DNA from: Paradevosia sp036499825
GTDB lineage: Bacteria > Pseudomonadota > Alphaproteobacteria > Rhizobiales > Devosiaceae
Assembly (NCBI GenBank): GCA_036499825.1
Contig: DASYCZ010000049.1
Coordinates: forward strand, 1 to 64,000
Length of the DNA stretch: 64,000 nucleotides
Direction of reading: 5' to 3'
This document shows, in pieces, positions 62,354 to 64,000 of the stretch. A model generated the notes under the pieces. The model was not told where the DNA came from. It saw only the letters and a list, made by a program, of their open reading frames with translations, and searched no databases. The translations under genes and the position numbers were made by a program. Each line of letters starts with the position of its first letter. The first letter of the stretch is position 1.

Positions 62354-62965
62354 ATGGATATCTTCACGCTTTTCGCCTTCACCATCGCCTATGCCATCGC
62401 TGTGCTGGTGCCCGGCCCCGGTGTCGCAGCGGTCGTGGCACGGGCACTTGGTGGCGGCTTCGCGGCGGCATTTCCAATGGTGCTTGGAATTCTCGCCGGT
62501 GACCTGGTTTATCTGGTTTTCGCAGTCTTCGGGCTTGCGGCCATCGCCCACTATTTCAACGCCGTGTTCATCATCGTGCGTTTCGCCGGCGCAGCATACC
62601 TTCTCTACATCGCCTGGAAATTCTGGAGCGCCAAGCCGGGCACCGAGCAGATCGGCCCGCGTGCCGAAGAGCATTGGAGCCGTACATTCCTTGCCGGCTT
62701 CTCGCTGACGCTGGGCAATCCCAAGACCATCGTGTTCTATTTGGCGCTGCTACCCACGGTCGTCCCGCTGGACCAGATGAACCCGCTGGCCTTCACCGAA
62801 CTGGTCGCCATCGTCATCGTGGTGCTGCTGATCATCGGCTGCGGCTATGCCTTCCTCGCCTCGCGCGCCCGCGACTTCTTCAAGAGCGCCAAGGCGCTGC
62901 GCCGCCTCAACCGCACCGCCGGCGTCATGATGGCCGCCGCGGCTGGCTTCGTGGCGGTGCGTTAG
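62354..62965 (+). CDS. LysE-family amino acid exporter
   Basis: 203-residue membrane protein with six helices and the LysE/RhtB signature: FTIAYAIAVLVPGPGVAAVVARALGGG split over residues 9-35, a Gly-rich helix 2 and GFSLTLGNPKTIVFYLALLP near 120. Exports amino acids or derivatives; the substrate is not known. ATG 62354 was chosen over an upstream start at 62300. Confidence 0.9.
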   Translation: MDIFTLFAFTIAYAIAVLVPGPGVAAVVARALGGGFAAAFPMVLGILAGDLVYLVFAVFGLAAIAHYFNAVFIIVRFAGAAYLLYIAWKFWSAKPGTEQIGPRAEEHWSRTFLAGFSLTLGNPKTIVFYLALLPTVVPLDQMNPLAFTELVAIVIVVLLIIGCGYAFLASRARDFFKSAKALRRLNRTAGVMMAAAAGFVAVR

Positions 62966-62968
62966 CCC

Positions 62969-63520
62969 TTGTTGCCTCCGGATTTTTTCGACCGCGACGC
63001 CGAGATCGTCGCCGCTGACCTGCTAGGCGTCGTCGTTCTGGTCGACGGCGTCGGCGGCGCCATCGTCGAGACCGAAGCCTATCATCCGACCGACCCGGCC
63101 TCGCATTCCTTCAACGGCCCGACGCCGCGTAACGCCGCCATGTTCGCCGGGCCCGGCCGCGCCTATGTCTACCGCTCCTACGGCATTCACTGGTGCCTGA
63201 ACTTCACCTGCCGCGGCGCCAGCGCCGTGCTGTTGCGGGCGCTGGAGCCGACCGCGGGCATCGAGATGATGGCCGAACGGCGGGGCGTTGCGGATACCCG
63301 CCTGCTCTGCTCCGGCCCCGGCAAGCTCTGCCAGGCGCTGGCGGTGACGCGGGATCTCGACAACAAGTTCCTGCATGAGTCACCGTTCGAGTTGCACGTG
63401 CCCGCGGTACGGCCGCAGGTGGTGATCGGCCCGCGCATCGGCATCACTAAGGCGGTGGATGTGCCGTGGCGGTTCGGCGTCGCGGGTTCGAAATTCGTCA
63501 GCCGGCGCTTCGCGCCCTAG
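62969..63520 (+). CDS. mpg: 3-methyladenine DNA glycosylase (AAG/Mpg family)
   Basis: Base-excision repair glycosylase of 183 residues that removes alkylated purines. DLLGVVVLVDGVGGAIVETEAY includes the catalytic Glu in ETEAY; HSFNGPTPRNAAMFAGPG and AYVYRSYGIHWCLNF form the DNA-binding face; GPGKLCQAL is also conserved. The start is uncertain: TTG 62969 (followed directly by another TTG) gives the best length, 3 bp after the LysE gene, but has no strong ribosome binding site. Confidence 0.92.
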   Translation: MLPPDFFDRDAEIVAADLLGVVVLVDGVGGAIVETEAYHPTDPASHSFNGPTPRNAAMFAGPGRAYVYRSYGIHWCLNFTCRGASAVLLRALEPTAGIEMMAERRGVADTRLLCSGPGKLCQALAVTRDLDNKFLHESPFELHVPAVRPQVVIGPRIGITKAVDVPWRFGVAGSKFVSRRFAP

Positions 63521-63521
63521 C

Positions 63522-64000
63522 CTATTGGGCGGCGGCCGAGGCGATGTTGCGGGCCAGCGCCAAGCGAGCCCAGACCGGCAGATGATCGGATGCCGAGCGC
63601 GCCTTGACGCTGGAATGCACGCCACTCTCGGCAATGGTCAGGTCCATGCTGGTGATGATGCGGTCGAACCCGAACACCGGACGCATCGAAGGATAGCTGG
63701 CGCCGGGGCTTCCTACGTGATGATCGGCCGCGAAGTGGCGAAGACAGCCGCCATTGACGCTCCACTCGTTGAGGTCGCCCATCATCACCGTCGGCAGTGC
63801 TTCCTCCAGCGCCTCCAGCTCATCGAGCACCGCTTGCGCCTGCCGCTTCCGCCACAGGCCAACCAGGCCCAGATGCATGCCGACGATGCGCAAACGCTCA
63901 TCGCCAACCTTGATGTCGGCCATCACCGCCCCGCGCGGCTCCAGCGCCGGAAGGGTGATGGTGCGCTGCCGCAATACCTCGACGCCTTTGCGCACCAGGA
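63522..64000 (-). CDS. Endonuclease/exonuclease/phosphatase family protein (5' part beyond window)
   Basis: C-terminal 158 or so residues of an EEP-superfamily protein; the frame continues past the right edge, so the N-terminus is missing. Visible motifs are GMHLGLVGLWRKRQ, the Asp-Asn motif VMMGDLNEWS, FGFDRIITS and the catalytic SDHLPVWARL. Such proteins include phosphodiesterases and nucleases; the specific role is unknown. It is convergent with the glycosylase gene, one base apart. Confidence 0.85.
   Translation of the reverse strand, partial: LVRKGVEVLRQRTITLPALEPRGAVMADIKVGDERLRIVGMHLGLVGLWRKRQAQAVLDELEALEEALPTVMMGDLNEWSVNGGCLRHFAADHHVGSPGASYPSMRPVFGFDRIITSMDLTIAESGVHSSVKARSASDHLPVWARLALARNIASAAAQ

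Overview
This 64 kb window is GC-rich chromosomal DNA from an alphaproteobacterium, most likely a member of the Hyphomicrobiales (Rhizobiales) close to Devosia. The reasons are the gene order of the division and cell-wall (dcw) cluster, FtsZ with a long C-terminal linker, an alphaproteobacterial DUF2336 protein, an ArsR-methyltransferase fusion next to metF, and a Rhizobiales-type intergenic repeat. The genus is an inference from overall gene content, not proven. Region 1 (1-19.8 kb, minus strand) is the dcw cluster: rnpB, then rsmH-ftsL-ftsI-murE-murF-mraY-ftsW-murG-murC-murB-ddl-ftsQ-ftsA and finally ftsZ. Most junctions are 1-4 bp stop/start overlaps, so the genes are translationally coupled. 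Three departures from the usual order stand out: mraZ is absent before rsmH, murD is absent between mraY and ftsW, and ftsA and ftsZ are separated by a three-gene cassette (HxlR regulator, NADPH-FMN reductase, MFS transporter) that looks like an electrophile or drug response unit. ftsZ keeps its own upstream region with a CtrA-like box. Region 2 (19.8-32.3 kb) holds housekeeping and stress genes: a TerB/J-domain protein, a Pro/Ala-rich exported protein, metF with its ArsR-methyltransferase regulator and a perfect palindromic operator, PhoA alkaline phosphatase with a Pho box, a DUF2336 protein, catalase, a host-attachment family protein, an alpha/beta hydrolase, trans-aconitate methyltransferase and the ribosome-associated ABC-F protein EttA. 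Region 3 (32.4-38.3 kb) is more accessory: small exported proteins, a tandem duplication of a sugar-isomerase-like TIM-barrel gene, an intergenic repeat, DUF2461, an SDR dehydrogenase, a collagen-like exported protein, and a 615 bp gap that appears to hold a structured minus-strand RNA ending in a strong intrinsic terminator. Region 4 (38.3-45.9 kb, plus strand) is a complete urease locus, ureD-A-B-orf-C ... E-F-orf-G, interleaved with small membrane and exported proteins, including an MliC-type lysozyme inhibitor. Region 5 (46.7-57.8 kb, minus strand) is a complete glycogen operon, glgP-glgB-glgC-glgA-pgm-glgX, covering synthesis, branching, debranching, phosphorolysis and entry into glucose-6-phosphate. 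Region 6 (57.9-64 kb) holds a Kef-type cation/proton antiporter, an AI-2E/PerM family membrane protein, a nucleoside hydrolase, a LysE-family exporter, 3-methyladenine DNA glycosylase and, cut by the right edge, an endonuclease/exonuclease/phosphatase family protein. No tRNA, 5S/16S/23S rRNA, CRISPR array, transposase or prophage gene was seen.
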